Assembly: GCF_009735685.1 (NCBI RefSeq)
Contig: NZ_WHPN01000014.1
Coordinates: forward strand, 1 to 36,302
Source of the DNA: Streptomyces lycii
GTDB taxonomy: Bacteria > Actinomycetota > Actinomycetes > Streptomycetales > Streptomycetaceae
Length of the DNA stretch: 36,302 nucleotides
Reading direction: 5' to 3'
Under the pieces are notes generated by a model. It made no database searches and was not told the origin of the DNA. It saw nothing but the letters and a program-made list of their open reading frames with translations. Positions 14,836-22,633 of the stretch are shown one piece after another. Position 1 is the stretch's first letter. Every line of letters starts with the position of its first letter. The position numbers were made by a program, and so were the translations under genes.

Positions 14836-14880
14836 CGTCCAGTCACCGTCCAATGGACGTCCAGTCCCGCCGCATAGCTT
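14836..14880 (+). promoter_or_regulatory. SARP-like promoter: three 11-bp direct repeats and a -10 box
   Basis: CGTCCAGTCAC, CGTCCAATGGA and CGTCCAGTCCC are abutting 11-bp units (14836-14868), followed 8-10 bases later by TAGCTT (14875-14880). Heptamer repeats at 11-bp spacing placed about 8 bases before the -10 are the known SARP binding layout; PhoP boxes (GTTCACC units) share the 11-bp period. The next gene downstream is at 14963, and a SARP gene follows at 16097. The central GTCCAATGGAC is also a small palindrome. The rest of the 323-bp gap 14640-14962 shows no gene. Confidence 0.62.
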
Positions 14881-14962
14881 GTGGCCGTCAGCGGTGGCCG
14901 GGGCTGCGACCACGCCGGAGTGCCTCTGCCACGTCACACGCTCATCGGAGGGGGAAGAATCC

Positions 14963-15829
14963 ATGAAATCGGGGATCAAGAGGAGAACCGCCGCGGCGGT
15001 CACCGTGATGTCCGCCGTGACGGCGCTCGTCGTGGCGTCGCCGGGCAACAGCTCGGCCGTCCCGGCCGCCGACAGTCTGCGCGCGTACGGAATCTCGGCG
15101 GACGGCACGCTGATGGCCACGTTCACCACCGACCGGCCCCAGGTGCTCGACTGGGTCAGGACCGTCACCGGGCTCAGCGGTGACGCCTCCTTGGCCGGGA
15201 TCGACTTCCGCGTGCAGGACAAGACCCTGTACGGCGTCGGCGACAAGGGGGGCATCTACACGATCACGATGCCGCCGGTGACCGAGGACGTGGTGGTCAA
15301 GAAGGTCTCCCAGCTCGAAGTCGTGCTGTACGGCACGAACTTCGGGGTCGACTTCAACCCCGCGGCCGACCGGCTCCGGGTGATCAGCGACAACGGCCAG
15401 AACCTGCGGCACAACCTCGCCGACCACAGCACGATCGAGGACACGACGCTCACCACGCCGCCCGCCACCGGGCCGGCCAAGGGCGTCACCGCCGCCGCGT
15501 ACACCAACAACGACCTCAACGCGGACACCGCCACCACCCTCTTCGACATCAACACGACCACGGACCAGAACGTCATCCAGTCGCCGGCCAACGAGGGCAA
15601 GCTCGCCGCTACCGGTGCGCTCGGCGTGGACGCCGCCGCCAACGCGGGCTTCGACATCTTCAGCGACCTGACCAGCGGCAAGACGACGTCCGTGACCGGC
15701 TTCGCGGCACTCGGGAACGGCTCGGTGTCCAAGCTGTACACCGTCAACCTGTTCACCGGAGCCACCGCCGCCGTGGGGCAGTTCCCGCTGAACATCACCG
15801 ACATAGCCGTAGCACTCGACACGAACTGA
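14963..15829 (+). CDS. Secreted DUF4394 domain protein
   Basis: A 288-residue exported protein. Its signal peptide is MKSGIKRRTAAAVTVMSAVT, then ALVVASPGNSSAVPAAD. The mature part fits DUF4394: LRAYGISADGTLMATFTTDR, ASLAGIDFRVQDKTLYGVGD, GTNFGVDFNPAADRLRVISD, NGQNLRHNLAD, VTAAAYTNNDL and ending FPLNITDIAVALD. The family is predicted to form a beta-propeller-like fold; no catalytic role is known to me. The ATG at 14963 has GGAGGGGGAAG upstream. It has its own terminator and is preceded by SARP-type repeats, so it is a candidate direct target of the SARP gene that follows. Confidence 0.88.
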   Translation: MKSGIKRRTAAAVTVMSAVTALVVASPGNSSAVPAADSLRAYGISADGTLMATFTTDRPQVLDWVRTVTGLSGDASLAGIDFRVQDKTLYGVGDKGGIYTITMPPVTEDVVVKKVSQLEVVLYGTNFGVDFNPAADRLRVISDNGQNLRHNLADHSTIEDTTLTTPPATGPAKGVTAAAYTNNDLNADTATTLFDINTTTDQNVIQSPANEGKLAATGALGVDAAANAGFDIFSDLTSGKTTSVTGFAALGNGSVSKLYTVNLFTGATAAVGQFPLNITDIAVALDTN

Positions 15830-15854
15830 CGCGTCCGCGCACCTGCCGGCCATC

Positions 15855-15891
15855 GGTGAGCCCGCCCCGCATCCCCGGGGGCGGGCTCGCC
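15855..15891 (+). terminator. Terminator after the DUF4394 gene
   Basis: Stem GAGCCCGCCCC / GGGGCGGGCTC (perfect 11 bp, 9-base loop), extended by a T-G wobble and two more pairs to 14 bp. It begins 25 bases after the stop at 15829 and separates the gene from the regulator. Confidence 0.8.
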
Positions 15892-16096
15892 GCCGTCGGC
15901 TGCCGCCCGCCCGCCGCACACCCGGCACGACACGCCCCCCGGCCCCCGCCCGCTGGCTACCATGGCTCCGAAGAGCGGTCGGAAGAGCGGCATGCCGCCG
16001 CCGGTGCCGTCCGGCGGCCGGGCGGCTTCGGCACACGGCTGGGGACACCGCGGGGCCGCCTTCCGCGCACGGCAGTGTGCCGAGGGGGGACGCGCC

Positions 16097-19000
16097 ATGC
16101 ACGTGCAGGTCCTGGGCCCGTTGGAAGTCCGGCGCGGCGACGCCCGGATCGAACTCGGTACACCGCAGCAGCGTGCCGTGCTCGGCCTGCTGCTGCTGGC
16201 GGGCGGCCGTCCGCTGTCGCGCGCCGAACTGGCCGACACCCTGTGGGGCGACAGACAGCCGCGCAGCGCCGCCAATCTGATCCAGACCTATGTGAAGCGA
16301 TTACGCCACCTGCTGGAGCCCGGCCGTCCCTCGCGCACCGCGAGTACGGTCCTGCCGCGCCTGGGGGAGTGCTACGCGCTGCGGCTGCCCGGGGACGAGG
16401 TCGACCTGCCGCGCTTCCGGCGGCTGGCCGCAGAGGCCGAGGCCGCGCACCGGGAGCGCGACCCGAGCCGGGTGGCGGCGCTGCTGGGTGAGGCACTGGG
16501 CATGTGGCAGGGCCCGCCCCTCGCCGACCTGCCGTTCCTCGCCACCCATCCGGCGCTGGTCGCGCTGACCCGGGAGCGGCGGGCCGCGGTCGCCCGGTAC
16601 GGGGAGGCGCTGATCGCGGCGGGCGGCGCCGGAGAGGCGCTGTCCGTGCTGGCCGAGGCGGCGGCCGAACAGCCGCTGGACGAGGGCGCGCAGGCCCGGC
16701 TGGTGCGGGCGTACGCCGCGGCCGGCCGGCGCGACCTGGCGTTCGCCGCCTGTCTGGACACCCGCCGCAGGCTCGCCGACGAGCTAGGTGTCGACCCCGG
16801 TCCCGAGCTGACGGCCGCGTACACGGAGCTGCTGCGGGAGCCGGACGGCGTGCCGGCCGGCCTCCGCGGACCGGGCCCCGGCCGCGGCGCGCACCCGTCT
16901 CCGGCGCCCGGCCCGCCGGACTCTCGGACACCCGGCCCGCCGGGATCTCCGGCTCCGGGCGCGCCGGGGTCTCAGGCACCCGCGCCACCGCCCGCTCCGG
17001 ATCCCGGCCCGGCCGGCCCGTGGCCCGATCCGCCGCCCCCGCGCCCGGTACCCGCGCAACTGCCCGCCGACGTCTACGGCTTCTCCGGCCGGACCGCGGA
17101 ACTGCAGGCGCTCGACGACTCGTTCCCGGCGGGAGAACCGCCGGCGGACGGCCCCGCCGCCCTGGCCGTCCGGGTGATCTCCGGCACCGCGGGGGCGGGC
17201 AAGACCGCCCTCGCGGTGCACTGGGCGCACCGGGCGCGCGACCGGTTCCCCGACGGCCAGCTCTACGTCGACCTGCGCGGCTACGACCTGGACCGGCCGA
17301 TGCCCTGGGCCGACGCCCTCACCGGATTCCTCCGCGCACTCGGGCTGCGCGGGGCGCACATCCCCCTGGACCCGGACGAGCGCGCCGGCCGGTATCGCAC
17401 CGAGACGGCCGGCCGCCGCATGCTGGTCGTCCTGGACAACGCCCTGTCGGTGGAGCAGGTCCGGCCGCTGCTGCCGGGCTCACCGTCCTGTGCCGTCCTG
17501 GTGACCAGCCGGGACCGTCTCGCCGGGCTGGTGGCGCTGAACGGCGCCCGGCGGCTCGGCCTCGGACCGCTGCCGCCCGGCGAGGCGGTCGCGCTGCTGG
17601 GCCTGCTCGTCGGGGAGCGGGCCGGCACGGACCCGGCGGCCTGCGCCGCTCTGGCCGAGCAGTGCGCGCGGCTGCCGCTGGCCCTGCGCGTGGTCGCCGA
17701 ACTGGCCGTGTCCCGCCCGGGGGTGGCACTCCGTGAACTGGTGGCGGAACTCGGCGACCTGCGGCGCCGGCTGGACCTGCTGGACGTGGGCGGGGATCCG
17801 CGCGCCGCCGTACGGACGGTGTTCTCCTGGTCGTACCGGCAGCTGCCGGTGGCCGCGGCCCGTGTCTTCCGGCTGCTGTCCCTGCATCCGGGACCCGATT
17901 TCGGTGTTCCCGCCACCGCGGCCCTGACCGGGGAGAGCGAGGAGGACGCGGCCCGCGCGCTGGACGGGCTGACGCGCGCTCACCTGGTCCGCTCCCCGCG
18001 CCCCGGCCGGTTCGCCCTGCACGACCTGCTGCGGGCCTACGCCGACGGCCTCTCGCACGGGCACGACGGGGAGGACAGCCGCCGCCGGGCACGCACCCGC
18101 CTGTTCGACCAATGCCTGGCCGGCGCCACGGCCGCGATGGACCAGCTGTACCCGGCCGAACGCCACCACCGTCCGCCCACTCCGGGCTCCCCGCCCACTC
18201 CGGCCACTCCGGCCACCTCGCCCACTCCGGCCACCTCGCCCCCGGCCCCGGTGCGGGACGCCGCGGCGGCGCGGGCCTGGCTGGACGCGGAGCTGCCGGT
18301 CCTGGGCTCGCTGTGCGCCGCGGCGGCGGACGGGCCCCTTCCGGAACAGGCCGTCCGGCTGGCGGCCGTCCTCTACCGCCATCTCGACGGCGGCCGGCAC
18401 GCCGAAGGGCTCTCCTTCCACAGCCACGCGCTGCGCGCCGCCGAGCGGGCCGGGGACCTCGCCGGGCAGGCCCACGCCCTGACGAATCTGGGCGCCGTGC
18501 ACTGGCGCCTCGGCGAGCACCGGTCCGCCGAGGAGCACCTGCGGCGGGCCCTGGACCTGCACGAGAGGACGGACGACCTCGCGGGCCAGGCGCGGACCCT
18601 CTCCAACCTCGGCAACGTCCACTGGCGCGTCGGCGGCCACGCATCCGCCGCCGACTGCCAGCGGCGCGCGCTGACGCTGTACGAACGCGTCGGCGACCAG
18701 GTCGGCCGGGCCCGCACGCTGACCAACCTCGGCAACGTCTGCCTCCGGCAGGGGGAACTGGACACGGCGGCCACCCACCAGCGCGGGGCACTGGCCCTCC
18801 AGGAGATGACCGGTGACCGGGTCGGCCGGGCCCGCACCCTGGTGTTCCTCGGCACCGTCCGGCTGCGCCAGGGCCGCACCGAGGACGCCGCTCGCCATCT
18901 CCACCAGGCCCTGGGGCTGTTCCGCGAGCTGGGGCACCACGGCGGCGAGGCGTACGCCCTGACCGGTCTCGGTGACGTCTGCCTGCGGCAGGGGCGCTAC

Positions 19001-19285
19001 GACCTGGCCGCGGAGCACCACCGGCGGGCGCTGCGGCTGTTCGGCGCCACCGGCGAGCGCTACGGCGAGGCGGCCGCCCTCAACGGGCTGGGTGAGGCGC
19101 TGTGCGGCGCCGGACGGTACGCGGAGGCGCTGACGCGGCACGTCGGGGCCGGTGCGGTAGCCATCGCCACCGGGGAGCGCGACGAACAGGCGCGCGCCCG
19201 TGCGGGCGCTGTCCGCGCCCGGGTACAGGCGGCCGGCGGCGACACGTCCGTACCGGTGTTCACACCCCCGCAGATCAGCAACTGA
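16097..19285 (+). CDS. AfsR-like SARP regulator (BTAD, NB-ARC, TPR)
   Basis: A 1062-residue regulator. Residues 1-90 form an OmpR-like winged helix (MHVQVLGPLEVRRGDARIEL, AANLIQTYVKRLRHLL). The BTAD follows to about 250 (FRRLAAEAEAAHRERDPSRV, ADELGVDPGPELTAAYTELL). A Pro/Gly/Ala-rich linker leads to an NB-ARC ATPase from about 325: YGFSGRTAELQAL, Walker A GTAGAGKT (363-370), Walker B RMLVVLDNAL, sensor LVTSRDRLAGL, and LPLALRVVAELA. A second Pro/Thr linker (about 690-718) precedes six or so TPRs of 40 residues (about 785-1030; ALTNLGAVHWRLGEHRSAEE and the like). The start at 16097 has GAGGGGGGA 7 bases upstream; an earlier in-frame ATG at 15962 would add 45 unrelated residues. Proteins of this plan activate secondary-metabolite or developmental genes, but no biosynthetic cluster lies in the window. 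Confidence 0.95.
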   Translation: MHVQVLGPLEVRRGDARIELGTPQQRAVLGLLLLAGGRPLSRAELADTLWGDRQPRSAANLIQTYVKRLRHLLEPGRPSRTASTVLPRLGECYALRLPGDEVDLPRFRRLAAEAEAAHRERDPSRVAALLGEALGMWQGPPLADLPFLATHPALVALTRERRAAVARYGEALIAAGGAGEALSVLAEAAAEQPLDEGAQARLVRAYAAAGRRDLAFAACLDTRRRLADELGVDPGPELTAAYTELLREPDGVPAGLRGPGPGRGAHPSPAPGPPDSRTPGPPGSPAPGAPGSQAPAPPPAPDPGPAGPWPDPPPPRPVPAQLPADVYGFSGRTAELQALDDSFPAGEPPADGPAALAVRVISGTAGAGKTALAVHWAHRARDRFPDGQLYVDLRGYDLDRPMPWADALTGFLRALGLRGAHIPLDPDERAGRYRTETAGRRMLVVLDNALSVEQVRPLLPGSPSCAVLVTSRDRLAGLVALNGARRLGLGPLPPGEAVALLGLLVGERAGTDPAACAALAEQCARLPLALRVVAELAVSRPGVALRELVAELGDLRRRLDLLDVGGDPRAAVRTVFSWSYRQLPVAAARVFRLLSLHPGPDFGVPATAALTGESEEDAARALDGLTRAHLVRSPRPGRFALHDLLRAYADGLSHGHDGEDSRRRARTRLFDQCLAGATAAMDQLYPAERHHRPPTPGSPPTPATPATSPTPATSPPAPVRDAAAARAWLDAELPVLGSLCAAAADGPLPEQAVRLAAVLYRHLDGGRHAEGLSFHSHALRAAERAGDLAGQAHALTNLGAVHWRLGEHRSAEEHLRRALDLHERTDDLAGQARTLSNLGNVHWRVGGHASAADCQRRALTLYERVGDQVGRARTLTNLGNVCLRQGELDTAATHQRGALALQEMTGDRVGRARTLVFLGTVRLRQGRTEDAARHLHQALGLFRELGHHGGEAYALTGLGDVCLRQGRYDLAAEHHRRALRLFGATGERYGEAAALNGLGEALCGAGRYAEALTRHVGAGAVAIATGERDEQARARAGAVRARVQAAGGDTSVPVFTPPQISN

Positions 19286-19414
19286 CCTCCGCCACCGGGC
19301 TGTCCGGCCGTGCGGCGGCTCCGACGCCCGTGCTGCCCTCGACCGCCGGGACGGAGCCGGTCCGCGCCCGTGACGGGCCGGTCCGAGGCCCACGAACGCC
19401 CCCGCGGAGGGACG

Positions 19415-19462
19415 TTGACATAGCGGAACGTTGTTCCGTATCGTAAACGGAACAACGATCCG
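19415..19462 (+). promoter_or_regulatory. Sigma70-like promoter with two TetR-like operators
   Basis: TTGACA (19415-19420), 18-base spacer, TATCGT (19439-19444). A perfect palindrome CGGAAC-GTT-GTTCCG (19424-19438) fills the spacer and a second copy CGGAAC-AAC-GATCCG (19448-19462, one mismatch) covers the start region, 24 bp away. This fits repression by a TetR-type protein of the hydrolase gene at 19555. No regulator gene lies alongside. Downstream, the leader has GCTTCGC/GCGAAGC (19462-19480) and CCGCCGCCGG/CCGGCGGCGG (19502-19530) hairpins. Confidence 0.78.
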
Positions 19463-19554
19463 CTTCGCCGTTCGCGAAGCCGGGCGTTTCTGACCGCCTT
19501 GCCGCCGCCGGCCCGACGAACCGGCGGCGGAGGCTTTGAAAGGACCCACACCGC

Positions 19555-20514
19555 ATGAGCGAAACGACTTACCCGGCCGGCGTCTCCGTCCCGCCCGCCC
19601 CCGTCCTGTCGGTCAGTCCGGTGGTGCTGCCCGCTCCGGGCCGCGCCGTCGACCTGGCCCTGCGCGTCTCCGCGCCCGTGACGGGGAGCGAACTGCCGGT
19701 CGTCCTCCTCTCGCACGGCCAGGGCTACTCCAACCACCTCTCCTCACTGAACGGCTACGCCCCGCTCGCCGACTTCTGGGCCGCGCACGGCTTCCTCGTC
19801 ATCCAGCCCACCCATCTCAGCTCGAGGACGCTGAACCTGCCGGCCGACACCCCCGGGGCGCCCCTGCACTGGCGTTCACGGGCCGAGGACATGTCGCGCG
19901 TCCTCGACCGGCTCGACGCGGTCGAGACCGCCGTGCCGCAGCTGCGCGGGCGCGTCGACCGGGGCCGGGTCGCCGTGGCCGGGCACTCGATGGGCGGGCA
20001 CACCGCGAGCCTGCTGCTGGGCGCCCGGCTCACCGATCCGGACGACGGGACGGAGGTGAACCTGGCCGATCCCCGGATCACCGCGGGCGTCCTGCTGGCC
20101 GCGCCCGGCCGGGGCGGCGACGCGCTCGCCGGGCCGGCGGCCGAGAATTTCCCCTTCCTCTCGACCACGGACTTCTCCGCCATGCGGACGCCCGCGCTCG
20201 TGGTCGCCGGTGACAAGGACACCTCCGGTCATCTGACGGTCATGGGCCCGGACTGGCACACCGACCCGTACGTCCTCTCCCCGGGGCCCAAGTCCCTGCT
20301 CACGCTGTTCGACGCGGAGCACGGGCTCGGCGGGGTCTCCGGATACGACGTGGCCGAGACCACGGACGAGAACCCCGCACGCGTGTCCGCGGTCCAGCGG
20401 CTCACCTGGGCCTACCTCCGCACCGCGCTGCACCCCGGGGACCCCGCGTGGCAGGCGGAGTGCGAGGCGCTGGCCTCCGGCCCCGACCCGCTGGGCCGGG
20501 TCGAGTCCAAGTAG
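19555..20514 (+). CDS. Alpha/beta hydrolase (chlorophyllase/PAF-acetylhydrolase-like)
   Basis: A 319-residue cytoplasmic hydrolase. Motifs: oxyanion region VVLLSHGQGYSNHLSSLNGY; nucleophile elbow VAVAGHSMGGHTASLLLGAR (GHSMG); acid strand ALVVAGDKDTSGH; and a late His in DAEHGLGGVSGYD. The lack of a signal peptide, and PLADFWAAHGFLVIQPTHLS after the first strand, fit chlorophyllase-like or PAF-acetylhydrolase-like esterases with an unassigned substrate. GAAAGGA lies upstream of the ATG at 19555. Expression is probably induced by a ligand through the two palindromes at 19424-19462. Confidence 0.9.
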   Translation: MSETTYPAGVSVPPAPVLSVSPVVLPAPGRAVDLALRVSAPVTGSELPVVLLSHGQGYSNHLSSLNGYAPLADFWAAHGFLVIQPTHLSSRTLNLPADTPGAPLHWRSRAEDMSRVLDRLDAVETAVPQLRGRVDRGRVAVAGHSMGGHTASLLLGARLTDPDDGTEVNLADPRITAGVLLAAPGRGGDALAGPAAENFPFLSTTDFSAMRTPALVVAGDKDTSGHLTVMGPDWHTDPYVLSPGPKSLLTLFDAEHGLGGVSGYDVAETTDENPARVSAVQRLTWAYLRTALHPGDPAWQAECEALASGPDPLGRVESK

Positions 20515-20580
20515 GCCCGGGGCGCGTCCCCCGAGCGAGCTACCCGCAGGTGTCCACCGGGTGGTGACGATTTCCGGCCG

Positions 20581-20630
20581 CCGGATCCGTAGCGTCCCAT
20601 CCAGCCGCGGCGCTCCGGCTGCGGATCCGG
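20581..20630 (+). other. Stem-loop in the leader of the CPBP-HK-RR operon
   Basis: CCGGATCCG (20581-20589) and CGGATCCGG (20622-20630) form a perfect 9-bp outer stem enclosing a second CAGCCG/CGGCTG stem (20602-20621). The structure ends 15 bases before the ATG at 20646, so it adjoins the AAAGGGAAT ribosome site. CCGGATCCGG-like sequences are also palindromic, so each arm could instead be a protein-binding half. Confidence 0.5.
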
Positions 20631-20645
20631 CAAAAGGGAATCTTC

Positions 20646-21482
20646 ATGAGACTGATCTGGCAACTGCTGGCAGTGACGGCGGTCGCTCTCGTCGGCGGCC
20701 TGAGCGCCGCCGCGGTGCAGGACACCTGGTGGCTCGCGGCGGTCATCGGCCTGCTGACAGCCGTACTGGCGGTGCTGGTCTACGGGTGGGTGGTGCGGCG
20801 GACCGAGCACCGCCCGTGCACGGAGGTGGCCCGGGAAGGAGCCGGGGCGGCGCTCGGCCGGGGAGCGCTGATCGGCGTTTTGATGTTCGCTGCGGTCATC
20901 GCGAACATCGCGCTTCTCGGGCACTACGAGGTCGACGGCCAGGGTTCCGTGACGGGTGCGGTGGGACTCCTCGGCTTCATGGCCGCCGCCGCGGCGACGG
21001 AGGAAGTGATGTTCCGCGGCGTCCTGTTCAGGATCGCCGAGGAACGCCTGGGCACCTGGATCGCGCTGGCGCTGACCGGTGTGCTGTTCGGCCTGGCGCA
21101 CCTGCCCAACGACAACGCCACCGTGTGGACTTCCGTCGCCATCGCGATCCAGGCCGGCGGCATGCTCGCCGCCGCATACGCCGCCACCCGCACCCTGTGG
21201 GTCCCGATCGGCCTGCACTTCGGCTGGAACTTCGCCGCGGCCGGCATCTTCGGCACGGCGGTCTCGGGCAACGGCACCCCGCAGGGACTGCTGGACGCGG
21301 CCACGTCCGGCCCGGTGCTGCTCAGCGGCGGCGACTTCGGCCCGGAGGGCAGCCTGTACGCGGTGCTGTCCGGCCTGGTGCTGACGCTGGTGTTCATGTG
21401 GCTGGCCCACCGGCGCGGCCGCATGGTGCCCCGCCGGCGGCGCGCCGGCCGGGCCGACGCCGCCACTACACTTGCCCGGTGA
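20646..21482 (+). CDS. CPBP family intramembrane glutamic protease
   Basis: A 278-residue membrane protein with about eight hydrophobic segments. The three CPBP/ABI motifs are intact: EEVMFRG with Glu119-Glu120, FGLAH with His152, and HFGWN with His191 and Asn195. Family members (Rce1-like) cleave inside the membrane; in bacteria they serve in bacteriocin immunity, signal processing or regulated proteolysis. It opens MRLIWQLLAVTAVALVGGLS, with AAAGGGAAT before the ATG. Its TGA overlaps the GTG of the histidine kinase (GTGA), so the protease is made together with a two-component system and may act on the kinase or on its stimulus. Confidence 0.9.
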   Translation: MRLIWQLLAVTAVALVGGLSAAAVQDTWWLAAVIGLLTAVLAVLVYGWVVRRTEHRPCTEVAREGAGAALGRGALIGVLMFAAVIANIALLGHYEVDGQGSVTGAVGLLGFMAAAAATEEVMFRGVLFRIAEERLGTWIALALTGVLFGLAHLPNDNATVWTSVAIAIQAGGMLAAAYAATRTLWVPIGLHFGWNFAAAGIFGTAVSGNGTPQGLLDAATSGPVLLSGGDFGPEGSLYAVLSGLVLTLVFMWLAHRRGRMVPRRRRAGRADAATTLAR

Positions 21483-22633
21483 TCAGCCTGCGGCAACTCC
21501 CGGAGCGGTGGCGCCGGTTCGACGTCACGGTCCGGGACCTCCCCCTCGGACTGCTGCTCCTGCTCGGGTCGCTCCTGCCGATGGCCCGGAACCACGGGAC
21601 GGAGCTGGGCGAGCTTCCGGACCGCCCCTTCGACGCCGTGGCCTTCCTGGCGGTCGCCCTCGAATGCCTGCCGCTCGCCGTGCGCCGGCGGTGGCCGGCC
21701 GTCTGCCTCGTCCTGGTGTCGCTCGGCTTCGCCGCCGACCAGCTCCGCGGCTATCACGCGTTCGCGGGCACCGCGCTGCCCATCGCGCTGATCAGCGCCG
21801 GCGCCCATCTCGAACGCCGCCGGCGCGCCATCGCGATCCTCCTCTCCGCGGCGTACGTGCCGCTGGCGGTCGCGCTCGACCGGCTCGGCTCGGGGGAGGG
21901 GGTGGACGGGTTCGTGACCTTCTACCTCGTGCTGGTCCTCGCCTGGGGCATCGGGGCGTGGCTGCGCGCCACCCGCGCCGAGGAGGCCGAACGCCGCTCC
22001 CGCGTCGCCGAGGAGTCCCGCGCCGCCGAACGCACCCGCATCGCCCGCGAACTGCACGACGTGGTGACCCATCACGTGACGGCGATGGTCGTCCAGGCCG
22101 AGGCCGCACGCTATCTGACCGCTGCCCCCGACCGGCTCGACCAGACCCTGACGGCCGTCAGCGACACCGGCCGGCGGGCCATCACCGACCTGCGGCACCT
22201 TCTCGACCTGCTCCATCCCGGCCACGGCGCCCCGGCCGGGACGCCGCACGTCGGCAGGTTCTTCACCCTGGTGGAGCAGACTCGCCTGACCGGGCAGCCG
22301 GTGGAGTTCACCGAGCGGGGCACGCCCGCGGAGTCCGCCGGCAATGCCGGCCTCGTGGCCTACCGGGTCGTCCAGGAGGCCCTGACGAACGCGCTCAAGT
22401 ACGCCCACGGCAGCCTGACCACGGTCCGGGTGGACCACGGCGAGCAGGAGATCACCGTGGAGGTCGGCACGGACGGTTCCGGTGCGCCGGCCGGCTCGCC
22501 CGGCGGGAGCGGAAGGGGCCTGGCCGGCCTCCGGCAGCGGGTCGGCGTCCTGGGCGGCGACTTCAGCGCGGGCCCGCGACCGGGCGGCGGCTTCGTCGTA
22601 CGGGCCCGGATACCCGCGGGCAGCCCCTCGTGA
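21479..22633 (+). CDS. NarL-type sensor histidine kinase
   Basis: A 384-residue membrane kinase. The N-terminal half has four to six hydrophobic segments (LPLGLLLLLGSLLPMA, FDAVAFLAVALECLPLAVR, FVTFYLVLVLAWGIGAWL) and no large outer loop, so it probably senses in or at the membrane. The HisKA_3 domain has the phosphorylated His193 in RIARELHDVVTHHVTAMVVQ. The HATPase has VVQEALTNALKYA (N box), a weakened G1 (TDGSGAP) and SGRGLAGLRQRVGVLGG (G2). The GTG start overlaps the protease stop, and the TGA overlaps the response-regulator GTG. It phosphorylates the partner encoded next. A decayed homologue lies convergently at 23982-24320. Confidence 0.92.
   Translation: MISLRQLPERWRRFDVTVRDLPLGLLLLLGSLLPMARNHGTELGELPDRPFDAVAFLAVALECLPLAVRRRWPAVCLVLVSLGFAADQLRGYHAFAGTALPIALISAGAHLERRRRAIAILLSAAYVPLAVALDRLGSGEGVDGFVTFYLVLVLAWGIGAWLRATRAEEAERRSRVAEESRAAERTRIARELHDVVTHHVTAMVVQAEAARYLTAAPDRLDQTLTAVSDTGRRAITDLRHLLDLLHPGHGAPAGTPHVGRFFTLVEQTRLTGQPVEFTERGTPAESAGNAGLVAYRVVQEALTNALKYAHGSLTTVRVDHGEQEITVEVGTDGSGAPAGSPGGSGRGLAGLRQRVGVLGGDFSAGPRPGGGFVVRARIPAGSPS

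Noticed and set aside
14836..14868. PHO box for PhoP in front of the DUF4394 gene
   Set aside because: The 11-bp period fits, but units are GTCCAGT-like instead of GTTCACC; the adjacent SARP gene makes the SARP reading more likely. Not excluded.
15962..16096. Longer N-terminus for the SARP from the ATG at 15962
   Set aside because: The extra 45 residues are Pro/Gly/Arg-rich and unlike SARPs; the ATG at 16097 has a good ribosome site and the standard MHVQVLGPLEV start.
17480..19549. A 689-codon open frame antisense to the SARP gene
   Set aside because: Explained by high-GC third-position bias opposite a long real gene; no motif or start signal.
16097..20514. Biosynthetic gene cluster implied by the SARP
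   Set aside because: No PKS, NRPS, terpene or RiPP genes are in the window; a SARP alone does not show a cluster.
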